Source of the DNA: Streptomyces actuosus
Lineage (GTDB): Bacteria > Actinomycetota > Actinomycetes > Streptomycetales > Streptomycetaceae
Direction of reading: 5' to 3'
DNA: 64,000 nt
Assembly (NCBI RefSeq): GCF_016921115.1
Contig: NZ_JAFFZS010000037.1
Location: 1 to 64,000 of the forward strand
Under the pieces are notes generated by a model that was not told where the DNA came from, did no database searches, and saw nothing but the letters and a program-made list of their open reading frames with translations. Shown here in pieces: positions 34,892 to 42,648 of the stretch (positions within the stretch are counted from its first letter, which is position 1; the number at the start of each line of letters is the position of its first letter). The translations under genes were made by a program, and so were the position numbers.

Positions 34892-35043
34892 AACACTCTC
34901 CTCGACCTCATGGTCGACCCCATCGGCAGGACGCGTTGTCCGAGGTCGCCGTGAGCACGAGGGCACGATACCGGCACACTGGACGTCGTCCCGATGTCCG
35001 CCCGCAGCCCGCCCACCAGCTGCATACTCCTACGATTGAGTGC

Positions 35044-35520
35044 ATGAATATTCGCCGGGTCGCCTTCGACCACCCCGACGCCGTCAAGCTCAACGACCAG
35101 GTCCAGGCCGAGTACCACGTCCGCTACGGCGACGGCGGTGACGCCACCCCCCTGGACCCCTCGGACTTCGCCCCGCCGAACGGCGCCTACCTCATCGCCT
35201 ACGACGAGTCCGACCGGCCCGTAGCCACCGGCGGCTGGCGCAGCCAGGACGACAACGGCGAGGGCAACGAGAACGGCGACGCCGAACTCAAGCGCATGTA
35301 CGTCGTCGACGACATGCGCGGACGGGGGATCGCCCGGCTGATCCTGGCCGCCCTGGAGGACGACGCACGCGACGCGGGCCGCATCCGCATGGTCCTGGAG
35401 ACCGGCACCAAGCAGCCCGAGGCCATCGCCCTGTACGCCTCCAGCGGCTACGCGCCGTGCACCAAGTTCGGCTACTACCGGTTCCACGAAGCGAGCCGCT
35501 GCTACGCGAAGGCCCTGTGA
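35044..35520 (+). CDS. GNAT-family N-acetyltransferase
   Basis: A 158-residue GNAT protein with the acetyl-CoA loop MRGRGIARLILAALEDDA near residues 98-115 and a final YASSGYAP strand typical of the fold. The acceptor is unknown. Immediately before the ATG is TACGAT plus seven bases, with no ribosome site, so translation is probably leaderless. It is an isolated plus-strand gene between convergent or divergent minus-strand operons. Confidence 0.88.
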   Translation: MNIRRVAFDHPDAVKLNDQVQAEYHVRYGDGGDATPLDPSDFAPPNGAYLIAYDESDRPVATGGWRSQDDNGEGNENGDAELKRMYVVDDMRGRGIARLILAALEDDARDAGRIRMVLETGTKQPEAIALYASSGYAPCTKFGYYRFHEASRCYAKAL

Positions 35521-35748
35521 CGCCACCGGCACCGTGCCACCCCGGCCTCCGGCGCCGAGCCCGCCCCACCGCCTCCGGCACACCCGGCGCGAGCCGGCGC
35601 GGGGGCGGGTTCGACGGGCCGTTGCACGCAGGCCCGCCGGCAACCGGGCGTGGTGCCGACGGGCCTTCCGGGACCCCGCGACCGGGACCCGACCGCCGGA
35701 ACCCCACCGCCCGGCCGGACCGCGGCGTCCGGGGCCCCGCGGGCAGGG

Positions 35749-36186
35749 TCAGTGCCAGTCACTGATCCGCACGTCGTGCGGATGCGGCGCACCGGCACCC
35801 GTCTCCACCATGGATTTCAGGCTCATCAGGAACATGGCCCACTTGGTGCTGCAGTGGTTCATGAACTCCACCGGCTCGCGCCAGCCCTCGTGCGCGAACA
35901 GGACGATCGTCCACTCTCCGTCCCGGGCCAGGTCGAAGGTGACCGTCGTCCCGATCCATTCGTCCGGACCCTCGACGACCTCCCACAGCACCCGTGTGTG
36001 CGGCTGCAGGTCGAGGACCTTCATGTCGAAGCCGCCGACGTCACCGAAGCGGAACTTCAGTACGCCGTCGCCGCTCCCGCTCGTGTCGGTCGTCCACCAA
36101 CCGGCCAGGCCCTCGACGGTCGTGAGCGCCTCGTACACCTTCTCCGGCGGGGCCGTGATGCCCACCCGGTGCAGGATGTCCACCAT
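35749..36186 (-). CDS. SRPBCC-family protein (AHSA1-like), second of the operon
   Basis: A 145-residue START/SRPBCC protein beginning ILHRVGITAPPEKVYEALTT and carrying the GLAGWWTTDT turn of the Aha1-like group. It forms a hydrophobic ligand cavity. GAAAGGAGAG precedes the ATG 12 bases after the arsR stop. With the upstream paralogue it brackets arsR in one operon, a common actinomycete arrangement whose biological role is unresolved. Confidence 0.88.
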   Translation of the reverse strand: MVDILHRVGITAPPEKVYEALTTVEGLAGWWTTDTSGSGDGVLKFRFGDVGGFDMKVLDLQPHTRVLWEVVEGPDEWIGTTVTFDLARDGEWTIVLFAHEGWREPVEFMNHCSTKWAMFLMSLKSMVETGAGAPHPHDVRISDWH

Positions 36187-36198
36187 CTCGCTCTCCTT

Positions 36199-36543
36199 TC
36201 ACTTCTCCGTGTTCTTGGCTCGCTGGATCGCCTCGGCGATGCTCTTGACACGCTGCAGGCGGGCGTCCCACATCGCCCCGACGGAGTTCAGCTGGGCGAC
36301 CGCACGGGCCAGTTGCGCCTCGTCCACGTGGTAGCGCTTCTCCCGCCCCTCCGACACGGACCGCACGAGGCCGGCCCGGTCGAGCACGACGAGATGCTTG
36401 GCCACGGCCTGCCGGGTCACCGGCAGATACGCGCTGAGGGTCGTCGCGGTGCCCTGCCCCTCCGCCAGCAGAAGGTCGATCACACGCCGCCGGGTCGGGT
36501 CCCCTATCGCCGACCAGAGGTCGTCGTCGATCGCGGTGCTCAT
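36199..36543 (-). CDS. ArsR-family transcriptional regulator
   Basis: A 114-residue winged-helix repressor with the ArsR HTH (LWSAIGDPTRRRVIDLLL, LSAYLPVTRQAVAKHLVVLDRAGLV, SEGREKRYHV). It lacks the metal-binding CVC motif, so it belongs to the metal-independent group usually paired with SRPBCC proteins. Its ATG overlaps the upstream SRPBCC stop by four bases. Two GCAACC-type operators flank the operon promoter at 37021-37080. Confidence 0.92.
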   Translation of the reverse strand: MSTAIDDDLWSAIGDPTRRRVIDLLLAEGQGTATTLSAYLPVTRQAVAKHLVVLDRAGLVRSVSEGREKRYHVDEAQLARAVAQLNSVGAMWDARLQRVKSIAEAIQRAKNTEK

Positions 36544-37004
36544 CGCGCGGCCGCCAGTCGCCCCGCGGACGCGGCCAGACGCGGCAGGAAGAAGTCCCAG
36601 CCCTGGCGGTGGTCGTTGTAGTGCGCCTCGAGCACGGCGGCCTCCCAGCCCCGCTCGCGGAAACCGGTCTCCCGGAAGCGCACCGTGGTACCGGTGCCCG
36701 TCGGGACGAGTTCGAAGGTCACCAGCAGCGAATTGCCCGGCCCCGCCGTCTCCGCCTCGCCGTGCGTCCAGCGGAACGAGAACGTCCGGGGCGGGTCGGC
36801 CTCGACGACCGTGAACGGCGAGGAGTGACGCCGGCCGCTGTCCTCGTCCGTCCACATCAGGCTGCCCGTCGCGCCGGCGGCCGGTTCGAGGTCGGTCTCG
36901 GCACTCCACCAGTCCCGGATGTGTTCGGGACTGGTCAGCACCTCGAACACCACCTCGGGCGAGGCGTCGACGTGCAGCTCGCGCTCGATACTCCCGTACT
37001 CCAT
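36540..37004 (-). CDS. SRPBCC-family protein (AHSA1-like), first of the operon
   Basis: A 154-residue Aha1-type SRPBCC protein (IERELHVDASPEVVFEVLTS, IRDWWSAETDL, FRETGFRERGWE). ATG 37004 with GGAGGCGGGT upstream was preferred over an earlier ATG. It is the first gene of the SRPBCC-arsR-SRPBCC operon and is translationally coupled to arsR. Confidence 0.9.
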   Translation of the reverse strand: MEYGSIERELHVDASPEVVFEVLTSPEHIRDWWSAETDLEPAAGATGSLMWTDEDSGRRHSSPFTVVEADPPRTFSFRWTHGEAETAGPGNSLLVTFELVPTGTGTTVRFRETGFRERGWEAAVLEAHYNDHRQGWDFFLPRLAASAGRLAAAR

Positions 37005-37020
37005 ACCCGCCTCCACATTC

Positions 37021-37080
37021 GCAACCACCGGTTGCACATCAGGCTAGCCCACCCTCGGCGGCCACGCAACCAAACGTTGC
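37021..37080 (-). promoter_or_regulatory. Twin ArsR operators around the operon promoter
   Basis: GCAACC-ACC-GGTTGC (37021-37035) and GCAACC-AAA-CGTTGC (37066-37080) lie 45 bp apart. On the minus strand TTGCGT and TAGCCT, 17 bp apart, form a promoter between and within them. One operator overlaps the -35 box; the other covers the early transcript. Confidence 0.8.
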
Positions 37081-37512
37081 ACTAGAGGGCTCGGGGCCGG
37101 CGCGTGCCTGTGGGCGGGGCTGACGCGGGCATCGGACCGACGGGGGCGGGGGACACCTTCCGCGACACGGCTCAGCGTCTCGTCATCGGTGAGCATCTGC
37201 ACCCTGAACAGTGCCTCTTGGGCGTTGGAGCGTAGGTCGTAGGCGCGGATCCGCACCGTGTCGGGGTCTTCCGGCGGTGACTGTTCGCGCTCGCAGAACC
37301 AGAGGTGAACCAGGCAGCGGCGGTAGTCGACCAACCCGCCGGCGTAGGCGGAGCAGGCATCGAGTCGTTCCTGCCCGAGTTTCCCGCGCCGGGTGAACCG
37401 GTGGCTTCGGTCGGCGGTGCGCTGCTGGAACGCCAGGGTGATCCCCGAACCAAGCAGCGTCCCCAGGACGGCTGTGCCGCTGGCGATGACGGTCTCCAGA
37501 CTCCAAGCTGAT
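37044..37512 (-). pseudogene. Decayed small membrane-anchored protein gene of a Streptomyces family
   Basis: The minus strand reads ETVIASGTAVLGTLLGSGIT (an N-terminal hydrophobic helix), then QQRTADRSHRFTRRGKLGQE and a conserved-looking helical region to about 37160. This resembles short actinomycete proteins that begin Met-Glu with one helix and an Arg-rich coil. Here an in-frame TGA precedes the helix with no ATG, GTG or suitable start between them. The last 35 residues look shifted and run over the arsR promoter. I read it as a remnant; a CTG start cannot be excluded. Confidence 0.5.
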
Positions 37513-37871
37513 CACGCATCGCCGTCATCCGTGACCCGATGCCCAACGGATGCCAACACGCTTTCCAACGGTGGTGGTGGGCGGCGGGCCATGTGGAGGG
37601 GCGTAGGGCGTTCACCTGCGTTCAAGCGAGACCGGCCGGTCGTCCGGCCTCGGCTCCGGGACCCCTGTGAACGACGGTGAACGGGGCTGAACGAGACGGA
37701 AAGCGAGACGGCGGAGCAGCGTCGGCAGGCAGGTCGAGCGATGTGCAGGACGGCCCCATGGGCTCGCGCTTGAGTACTACAGTCTCCCTGTGCCGTACGT
37801 CACATGTTGGCGCGGGTGGGGGTCAGGGTGGGGATAGCCGTGTGCCCGGAGCGCGGGATTTGGGGGGCTTG
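37513..37871. other. Upstream region of the TerD-nuclease gene
   Basis: The long frame starting at GTG 37677 runs into the TerD gene but its first 65 codons do not look like TerD. A TTGAGT box at 37770 is the best -35 candidate; no clear -10. No other gene is seen. The left edge of the accessory island probably lies here or in the pseudogene. Confidence 0.5.
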
Positions 37872-39914
37872 ATGCGTGAGATGGTCAAAGGGTCGAACGT
37901 GGCGCTGGCGGCTCTGAGTGAGAATGCTGGTTCGGTGATCGCTGGTTTGAGCTGGGTCAGTCCGACCGGTGACGGCGATGCGGATGTGTCCGTCCTGCTG
38001 CTGGATGCGAACGGCAAGGTCCGCAGTGACGGGGACTTCTACTTCTACAACAACCCGGTGGCTGCCGACGGGAGCGTGCAACTGCTGGGCAAGACACCGT
38101 CGGAGAACGGCGACGAAGACAGGATCAGTTTCGACCTGACCGCTGTCTCTCCCGGCATCGACCGGATCGTCGTGGCCGCGAGCCGGTACGACGGCGCTGG
38201 TTTCGGGGAACTGGAAGATCTGAAGGTGACGTTGGCCGACGCGGGCGGCGACAACCTCCTCAGCTTCGCCATCGATGACGCCGGCACCGTGAGCGCGATC
38301 ATCTTCGGCGAGTTGTACCGGCGCGGGGACGAGTGGAAGTTCCGTGCCGTCGGACAGGGTTACGACTGCGGGCTGGCCGGTCTGGCAACCGACTTCGGCG
38401 TCGACATCGAGGACGACGCGGCCGCAGAGGAAGCGCTGAGCGGCTCGGAAGGCAACGAACAGACCGATACCACAGCCCCGACTCCAGCTGCTGAGCCGCA
38501 ACCGCGAGCCATCCTGAACTCGGTTCCAACTCCCCGCCCGGCTGCCGAAGAGGGTGGGCCGAGGAAGAAGTCGGCACGGCCTCGCACCGCGAAGAAGAAG
38601 GTCACCTTGCCCAAGGTGGCCCAGAAGTCTCTGGCGGACAACGATTCCTGGACACAGGCCAGGCTCTTTCCGGTGTCGGCGCTCAAGAGCGACCGGGACC
38701 GCGAAATGCGCGCCACGTCGGTACTGCTGTCGGTGATGGCCCAGGTTCCGGAGTTCGGCAGGCGCCTCACCGCGGCCTTCGGAGCACCGGCGGGCCGCAT
38801 GGAGACATTCACCGAGGTCACCCTGCCGCACGGCGACACTCCAAGGCGCCCCGACGGAGTGATCCGCGTCGAGCGGGCCGGCAAGCTGTGGACGGCCCTG
38901 GTGGAGACCAAGACCAACGGCAACGACCTCAAGCCCGACCAGGTGCAGGCGTACATGGACATCGCCGCACGCCGTGGCTACGAGGCCGTGATCACGCTGT
39001 CCAACGACGTCGCCCTGGAGGGCAGCCCACTCGTCGATGTCAAGATCGACAGACGGCGCAAGCACAAGGTGGCGCTCTGGCACCTGTCGTGGGCCGAAGT
39101 CACCTACCAGGCGCAGATGCTGATCCGGCATGAAGGCGTCGCGGACAAGACACACGCCTGGCTGCTCCGGGAACTGCTGCACTACCTGCAGCACGACAAC
39201 TCCGGCTGCCACGGCTTCCAGAACATGGGCTCGGCCTGGGTCCCCGTACGCAACGGAATCAACGACGAAACCCTGAGCCAGGGCGACCCGCGCGCCCTGG
39301 ACGTCGTCGAGAGCTGGGAACGACTCATCCGTCAGATCTGCCTCAGCCTCGGCGGCGAACTCGGACAGAAGGTGCTGCCGGTCCAGCGCGCCAAGCGGGG
39401 AACGGATCCGAAAGCGCGCCGAGGGCGCCTTGCCGATCAGCTCTGCCTCGACGGCAGACTCCCGGCGGAGCTCCGGATCGAGGGCGCGCCCGGAACGCTG
39501 ACGGTCAGCGCCGACCTGCGCACCAGCAAGCTCCGCACCTCCATCGAGATCCCCGCACCCGAGCAGGGCTACCCCCTGACCTGGGCCAAACGCCTCATCC
39601 GCCGCCTGACCGAGGCACCGGCAGACCTCCACATCGAAACCCTGGTCGAAGGAGAACCCGGCGGCCCACGAGGCACGCTGGAACGGCTCCGCCCGGAGCC
39701 GGCGGACCTGCTCCCCAGGAACAACGCCACCCAGATCACCGGCTTTCGCCTGTCCCTGTTCAAAGGCATGGGAAGCAGCCGCGGGAATGCCGAGTCCGGC
39801 TTCATCCGCAGCGTCGACGACGCCGTGCACCGCTTCTACACCACCGTGGTGGTCCACCTGGACCACCCGACGCCCCGGCGAGCGTCCTCGAAGGAACCCG
39901 CTGAGACACGATGA
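37872..39914 (+). CDS. TerD domain fused to a PD-(D/E)XK-like nuclease
   Basis: In this 680-residue protein, residues 1-177 are a canonical TerD domain: MVKGSNVAL start, Asp-rich GDGDADVSVLLLDANGKV calcium motif, GELYRRGDEWKFRAVGQGY. A Lys/Arg-rich linker follows (RKKSARPRTAKKK near 231-243). Residues about 256-440 look like a restriction-endonuclease fold: Asp328 in RPDGVI, then Glu345-x-Lys347 in LVETKT, then QVQAYMDIA. The C-terminal 240 residues are unassigned. ATG 37872 follows GGGGGG. The N-terminal codons use GCT, GGT, AAT and AGT far more than the neighbours, suggesting transfer. TerD proteins belong to tellurite and phage-stress systems; a DNA-defence role is inference. Confidence 0.85.
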   Translation: MREMVKGSNVALAALSENAGSVIAGLSWVSPTGDGDADVSVLLLDANGKVRSDGDFYFYNNPVAADGSVQLLGKTPSENGDEDRISFDLTAVSPGIDRIVVAASRYDGAGFGELEDLKVTLADAGGDNLLSFAIDDAGTVSAIIFGELYRRGDEWKFRAVGQGYDCGLAGLATDFGVDIEDDAAAEEALSGSEGNEQTDTTAPTPAAEPQPRAILNSVPTPRPAAEEGGPRKKSARPRTAKKKVTLPKVAQKSLADNDSWTQARLFPVSALKSDRDREMRATSVLLSVMAQVPEFGRRLTAAFGAPAGRMETFTEVTLPHGDTPRRPDGVIRVERAGKLWTALVETKTNGNDLKPDQVQAYMDIAARRGYEAVITLSNDVALEGSPLVDVKIDRRRKHKVALWHLSWAEVTYQAQMLIRHEGVADKTHAWLLRELLHYLQHDNSGCHGFQNMGSAWVPVRNGINDETLSQGDPRALDVVESWERLIRQICLSLGGELGQKVLPVQRAKRGTDPKARRGRLADQLCLDGRLPAELRIEGAPGTLTVSADLRTSKLRTSIEIPAPEQGYPLTWAKRLIRRLTEAPADLHIETLVEGEPGGPRGTLERLRPEPADLLPRNNATQITGFRLSLFKGMGSSRGNAESGFIRSVDDAVHRFYTTVVVHLDHPTPRRASSKEPAETR

Positions 39915-39991
39915 AGCCCGGCCTCGGGCAGTTGCACGCCATCGCCACTCACCTGCAACTACCCAAGGACCTGCCGCGCTCTCGGGCCTGA
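39911..39991 (+). CDS. 26-codon ORF overlapping the TerD-nuclease stop
   Basis: ATGA overlap joins this small frame to the gene above. It encodes MKPGLGQLHAIATHLQLPKD plus six residues. It could be a coupled micropeptide, or the start of a gene truncated by deletion. No family recognised. Confidence 0.35.
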   Translation: MKPGLGQLHAIATHLQLPKDLPRSRA

Positions 39992-40184
39992 GACAGAGAC
40001 GGAGAGAGTGACGCTGGGGGAGCCTGCTTCACTCCCCCCCCTGGTGGGATGAGGCGATCGGCGCGCTCAGCGTCGTCCACCGCGGCCACGCAGCGCGCCA
40101 GATGCCGGAAGGCCCTCACCCGGAGACCCGACACGTCCGTCCACAACCTCCCGAGACGGAACGACCAACGGGCAAAATGGCCTC

Positions 40185-40556
40185 ATGGCAAAGCTGTCCG
40201 TACGATCAGTCCGTCGTACGCCCTCTGGTTCGGTGCTGTCGTTGTGGTCACAGAACTCCGTGTTGTCGATCGGCTCAGTGGGATCGGTGCTTTCCGTGGG
40301 TTCCGTCGGTTCTGCCTTGTCGGTCGGCTCGATCGGAAGTGCCCTGTCGGTCGGCTCGATCGGTTCCTCCCTGTCGTTGATCTCAACCGGGTCGTGGCTG
40401 AGTACAGGATCGTTGTTCTCCGCGCAGTCGCGGTGGTCGGTGCTGTCCTGGCGCTCCTCTCGCGGTTTCCTGGCCGCGGGAGCGGTCGGGGCAGCGACCG
40501 GAGGCGCCCTGCTGTTGGCCCACATGCTGCACAAGACCGACACCGGCACCCGATAA
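40185..40556 (+). CDS. Serine-triplet-repeat protein with a C-terminal membrane helix
   Basis: I know no function for this 123-residue protein. From Ser16 to Ser91 every third residue is serine, 26 in a row. On top of this lies a nine-residue repeat S-x-L-S-[VI]-G-S-[VI]-G between about 25 and 69. The N-terminus is basic (KLSVRSVRR). Residues 95-113 (GFLAAGAVGAATGGALLL) form one membrane helix, ending HKTDTGTR. The geometry suggests a thin solenoid, three-sided helix or fibre anchored at the membrane. At DNA level a 27-bp unit repeats at 40284-40391. It follows the TerD-nuclease gene on the same strand by about 190 bases. The ribosome site is weak. Confidence 0.65.
   Translation: MAKLSVRSVRRTPSGSVLSLWSQNSVLSIGSVGSVLSVGSVGSALSVGSIGSALSVGSIGSSLSLISTGSWLSTGSLFSAQSRWSVLSWRSSRGFLAAGAVGAATGGALLLAHMLHKTDTGTR
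40284..40391 (+). repeat. 27-bp tandem repeats inside the triplet-repeat gene
   Basis: Four imperfect 27-bp units (nine codons each) built on TCGGTCGGCTCGATCGG cores. The reading frame is preserved through all copies, which argues for selection on the protein. Confidence 0.75.
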
Positions 40557-40744
40557 CCCCGATGGGGTTGAGAGGTTGTTTCGCTCGGCGTTTCAGCCCG
40601 GAATGAGTGCTCGGTGTCGTTATGCGCGAGGTGCACACCGGGTGATGGTGATGCACATTCGAGACCGTCATGACCACGCCGGCCCTCCAGGCCGCGTGAC
40701 CGCACCTGTCACCCGAACCTGCATCAGCCCCGAGGCCAAGGAAG

Positions 40745-40890
40745 GGCTGGTGGCTACGTCGGCGCCGGCCCTGACGCAGTACCTGGCTCGCCGGCTCCGG
40801 GAAGTGGTGGAACCCGACCTGAAGACCAAGACGGCCGAGACGTACGCCATGCACGTGCGGCTCTACATCGTGCCGGGCCTGCGGTCTGCG
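40745..40890 (+). pseudogene. Tyrosine-integrase N-terminal fragment
   Basis: The frame reads LTQYLARRLREVVEPDLKTK then TAETYAMHVRLYIVPGL, the SAM-like core-binding domain found at the N-terminus of phage and ICE integrases. It then degenerates with no catalytic domain. About 140 bases of it survive, next to the 3-prime end of a tRNA gene, which is the standard integrase attachment setting. It marks an old integration event. Confidence 0.7.
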
Positions 40891-40983
40891 CGTACCAGCA
40901 CGATGACGGAGGGACTGGTCTCGGCAAGCATCTCGGGAAGCAAGATCCGAAGTAGTTGCTGTACTTCGCTGCTGTGCGACACG

Positions 40984-41021
40984 CCAAAGCCCCGGTCGAG
41001 ACAACCCGACCAGGGCTTTGA
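40984..41021 (-). terminator. Terminator of the tRNA-Ala gene
   Basis: CAAAGCCCTGGTCG pairs with CGACCGGGGCTTTG around a loop, a few bases past the tRNA 3-prime end on the minus strand. Confidence 0.8.
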
Positions 41022-41027
41022 GCTGCG

Positions 41028-41101
41028 TGGACCTGAGGGGATTTGAACCCCTGGCCCCCTCGATGCGAACGAGGTGCGCTACCGGACTGCGCCACAGGCC
41101 C
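41028..41101 (-). tRNA. tRNA-Ala (anticodon CGC)
   Basis: The 74-base minus-strand sequence folds as a full cloverleaf: acceptor GGGCCTG with CAGGTCC, D arm GCGC with GCGC, anticodon stem CCTCG with CGAGG and loop TTCGCAT (anticodon CGC), and T arm AGGGG-TTCAAAT-CCCCT. The discriminator is A; CCA is not encoded. The integrase fragment lies beyond its 3-prime end. I could not find a duplicated 3-prime segment that would mark the far attachment site. Confidence 0.93.
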
Positions 41102-41272
41102 TTGCAACGAGTGAAACTCTAGCATCCCGATCGGCGTGCTTGGAAATCCGTTGCCGCTGCTGCCTGCGGGCGAGGATGCCAAGGTCGTTCCGCTTCTGCG
41201 CGCTCCGACCCCGGGTGCCCCGAGCGCCCGCTCGGGGGCTCCGAGGGCTCGGGGCGCGTCAGTGAGAGCTGG

Positions 41273-42469
41273 TCACTCGTTGGCCGCGCGCGGGCGCTGC
41301 CCGTCCTCGTACTGGTCGAAGAGCGGCGTACGTCCCCGCTCGCGCGCCCGGCGCGCGGAGGCCGCGCGGCGCGCGTCGGTGCGGGCGGGCGCCGTCGACT
41401 TGTCCTCCGCGCCGGGCTCCTCCTCCACGGCCTGCTCGGGTGCAGCGATCGGCTGCACGTCGTGCTCCGGCACCACGGCGCTGGAACGCGCCGAGCTCCA
41501 GGCGTCCGGCGCCCCCAGGTCCACCTCCGCCGTCGCACGTGGCGCCACCGGCGCGGTCACGTACGTCGGCAACGGCACCGGCACCGGGTCCCAGCTCTCC
41601 CCGTGACCCGGCCTGCGCTGCCGCTCCCGCTGCTGATCGACCCATTCGGCGTGGTCCGTCTGCTCGACGAGCGCGCGGCGGTCCGCGGCGAGTGCCGACA
41701 TCCCGGGGTCGATCTCCGGCTCGGCCCCGCCGTCCGGGTCTTCGGCCTCGGCACGGTCGTCCGGGCCGACGGACGTGCGCCGGCGCGGTTGACGCTCCCG
41801 CAGGCGCTGCGCCGCGACCTCGGCCCGACGGCGGTCCATCTGGTACGCGAAGCGACGGCGCTCCTGCCGGCGCAGGTAGCCGATGTAGGAGCTGAGGAGT
41901 ACCGCGGGTGCGGCCGGCGCCCAGAGGAAGCCGAGCCCTCCGACCGCCGCAACGATGGCGCCGCATGTGAAGGCGAGGAAGAGCATCACGGTGGTGCGCC
42001 GGCGGCGCGCGAGCACTTTGGAGCGCCGGGCACGCGCTGCTGCCGCCTGCGCGGAGGGAGTACGCCGAGGGTGCGGCACCCGCTTGCGCTCCGGCTCGAC
42101 GTCGGGACCGGTCGCCGGCTCCACCGCGGGGGCGCGCTCCGGCTCGGCGCGATCCTGCGCCCGGGCGGGGTCCGAGGGTGTCTCCTGGGCGAAGGTCGGA
42201 GGCATGGCGAAGGACCGGACGTCCACCGAGTCGGTGGCGGCGTCCGATGCGCCGGCGTCGCACTCCCCCTCGTCGGCGGAGCGCGCCTGCAGGTCCTTGG
42301 CGTACCGGCGCTCCATGCCCGCTCGTCCGGACAGCAACCGGATGGCGGTGCTGAAGCGTTCCGTCGGACGGGCCTCGTTCAGCTCGTCCTGCCTACGGAG
42401 CCACATCGGCACCAAGTAGGCGGCCCAGGCCCCGACGATGACTGCGTAGATGAGGCCGCTGCTGCTCAC
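41273..42469 (-). CDS. sepX: SepX/GlpR divisome membrane protein
   Basis: The 398-residue protein has an N-terminal helix (GLIYAVIVGAWAAYLVPMWLRR) with the SepX/GlpR signature QDELNEARPTERFSTAIRLLSG, a disordered Pro/Glu-rich stretch, two adjacent helices near residues 160-200, and a long charged C-terminal tail. In Streptomyces SepX supports FtsZ-directed septation; in corynebacteria the homologue GlpR recruits the gephyrin-like Glp. A Glp/MoeA gene lies three genes away here. It starts at GTG 42469. Confidence 0.88.
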   Translation of the reverse strand: MSSSGLIYAVIVGAWAAYLVPMWLRRQDELNEARPTERFSTAIRLLSGRAGMERRYAKDLQARSADEGECDAGASDAATDSVDVRSFAMPPTFAQETPSDPARAQDRAEPERAPAVEPATGPDVEPERKRVPHPRRTPSAQAAAARARRSKVLARRRRTTVMLFLAFTCGAIVAAVGGLGFLWAPAAPAVLLSSYIGYLRRQERRRFAYQMDRRRAEVAAQRLRERQPRRRTSVGPDDRAEAEDPDGGAEPEIDPGMSALAADRRALVEQTDHAEWVDQQRERQRRPGHGESWDPVPVPLPTYVTAPVAPRATAEVDLGAPDAWSSARSSAVVPEHDVQPIAAPEQAVEEEPGAEDKSTAPARTDARRAASARRARERGRTPLFDQYEDGQRPRAANE

Positions 42470-42648
42470 GCCTCACACGGTAGAGGGGTTTGCGCGAGCC
42501 CATCCGCCAATTGGGCCGGTGTGTCGCACGATCTGGCTGATATTTCGAGCTTTTTTTGCGATCGATGCGATCACTAGCCCGTCGGAGGCGCTAATTCAAC
42601 GCCCCGAGACGGTCATCAGGCGATTAAATTCGAACGTTTATTCAATTT
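42470..42648. promoter_or_regulatory. AT-rich sepX upstream region
   Basis: The stretch 42535-42655 is markedly AT-rich for this genome (runs such as GATTAAATTCGAACGTTTAT). It probably carries the sepX promoter. I cannot fix the boxes with confidence. Confidence 0.5.

Larger units (their letters stand above)
40557..41027. other. Degenerate stretch between the triplet-repeat gene and tRNA-Ala
   Basis: Apart from the integrase fragment and the tRNA terminator, I see nothing coding. The composition is less GC-rich than the flanking chromosome. Confidence 0.6.

Noticed and set aside
37677..37871. Extended N-terminus for the TerD-nuclease protein
   Set aside because: The extra 65 residues are Gly/Arg/Ser-rich without TerD character. 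The canonical TerD start MVKGSNV follows the ATG at 37872.
40067..40705. Minus-strand acidic Glu-Pro-Thr repeat frame opposite the serine-triplet gene
   Set aside because: It is the mirror of the plus-strand repeat, extends over non-repetitive flanks with poor composition, and lacks a fitting start. The plus frame has better third-position bias, a membrane helix and a stop soon after.
40576..41046. A functional integrase gene
   Set aside because: Only the N-terminal core-binding segment is present; the catalytic R-H-R-Y region is missing.
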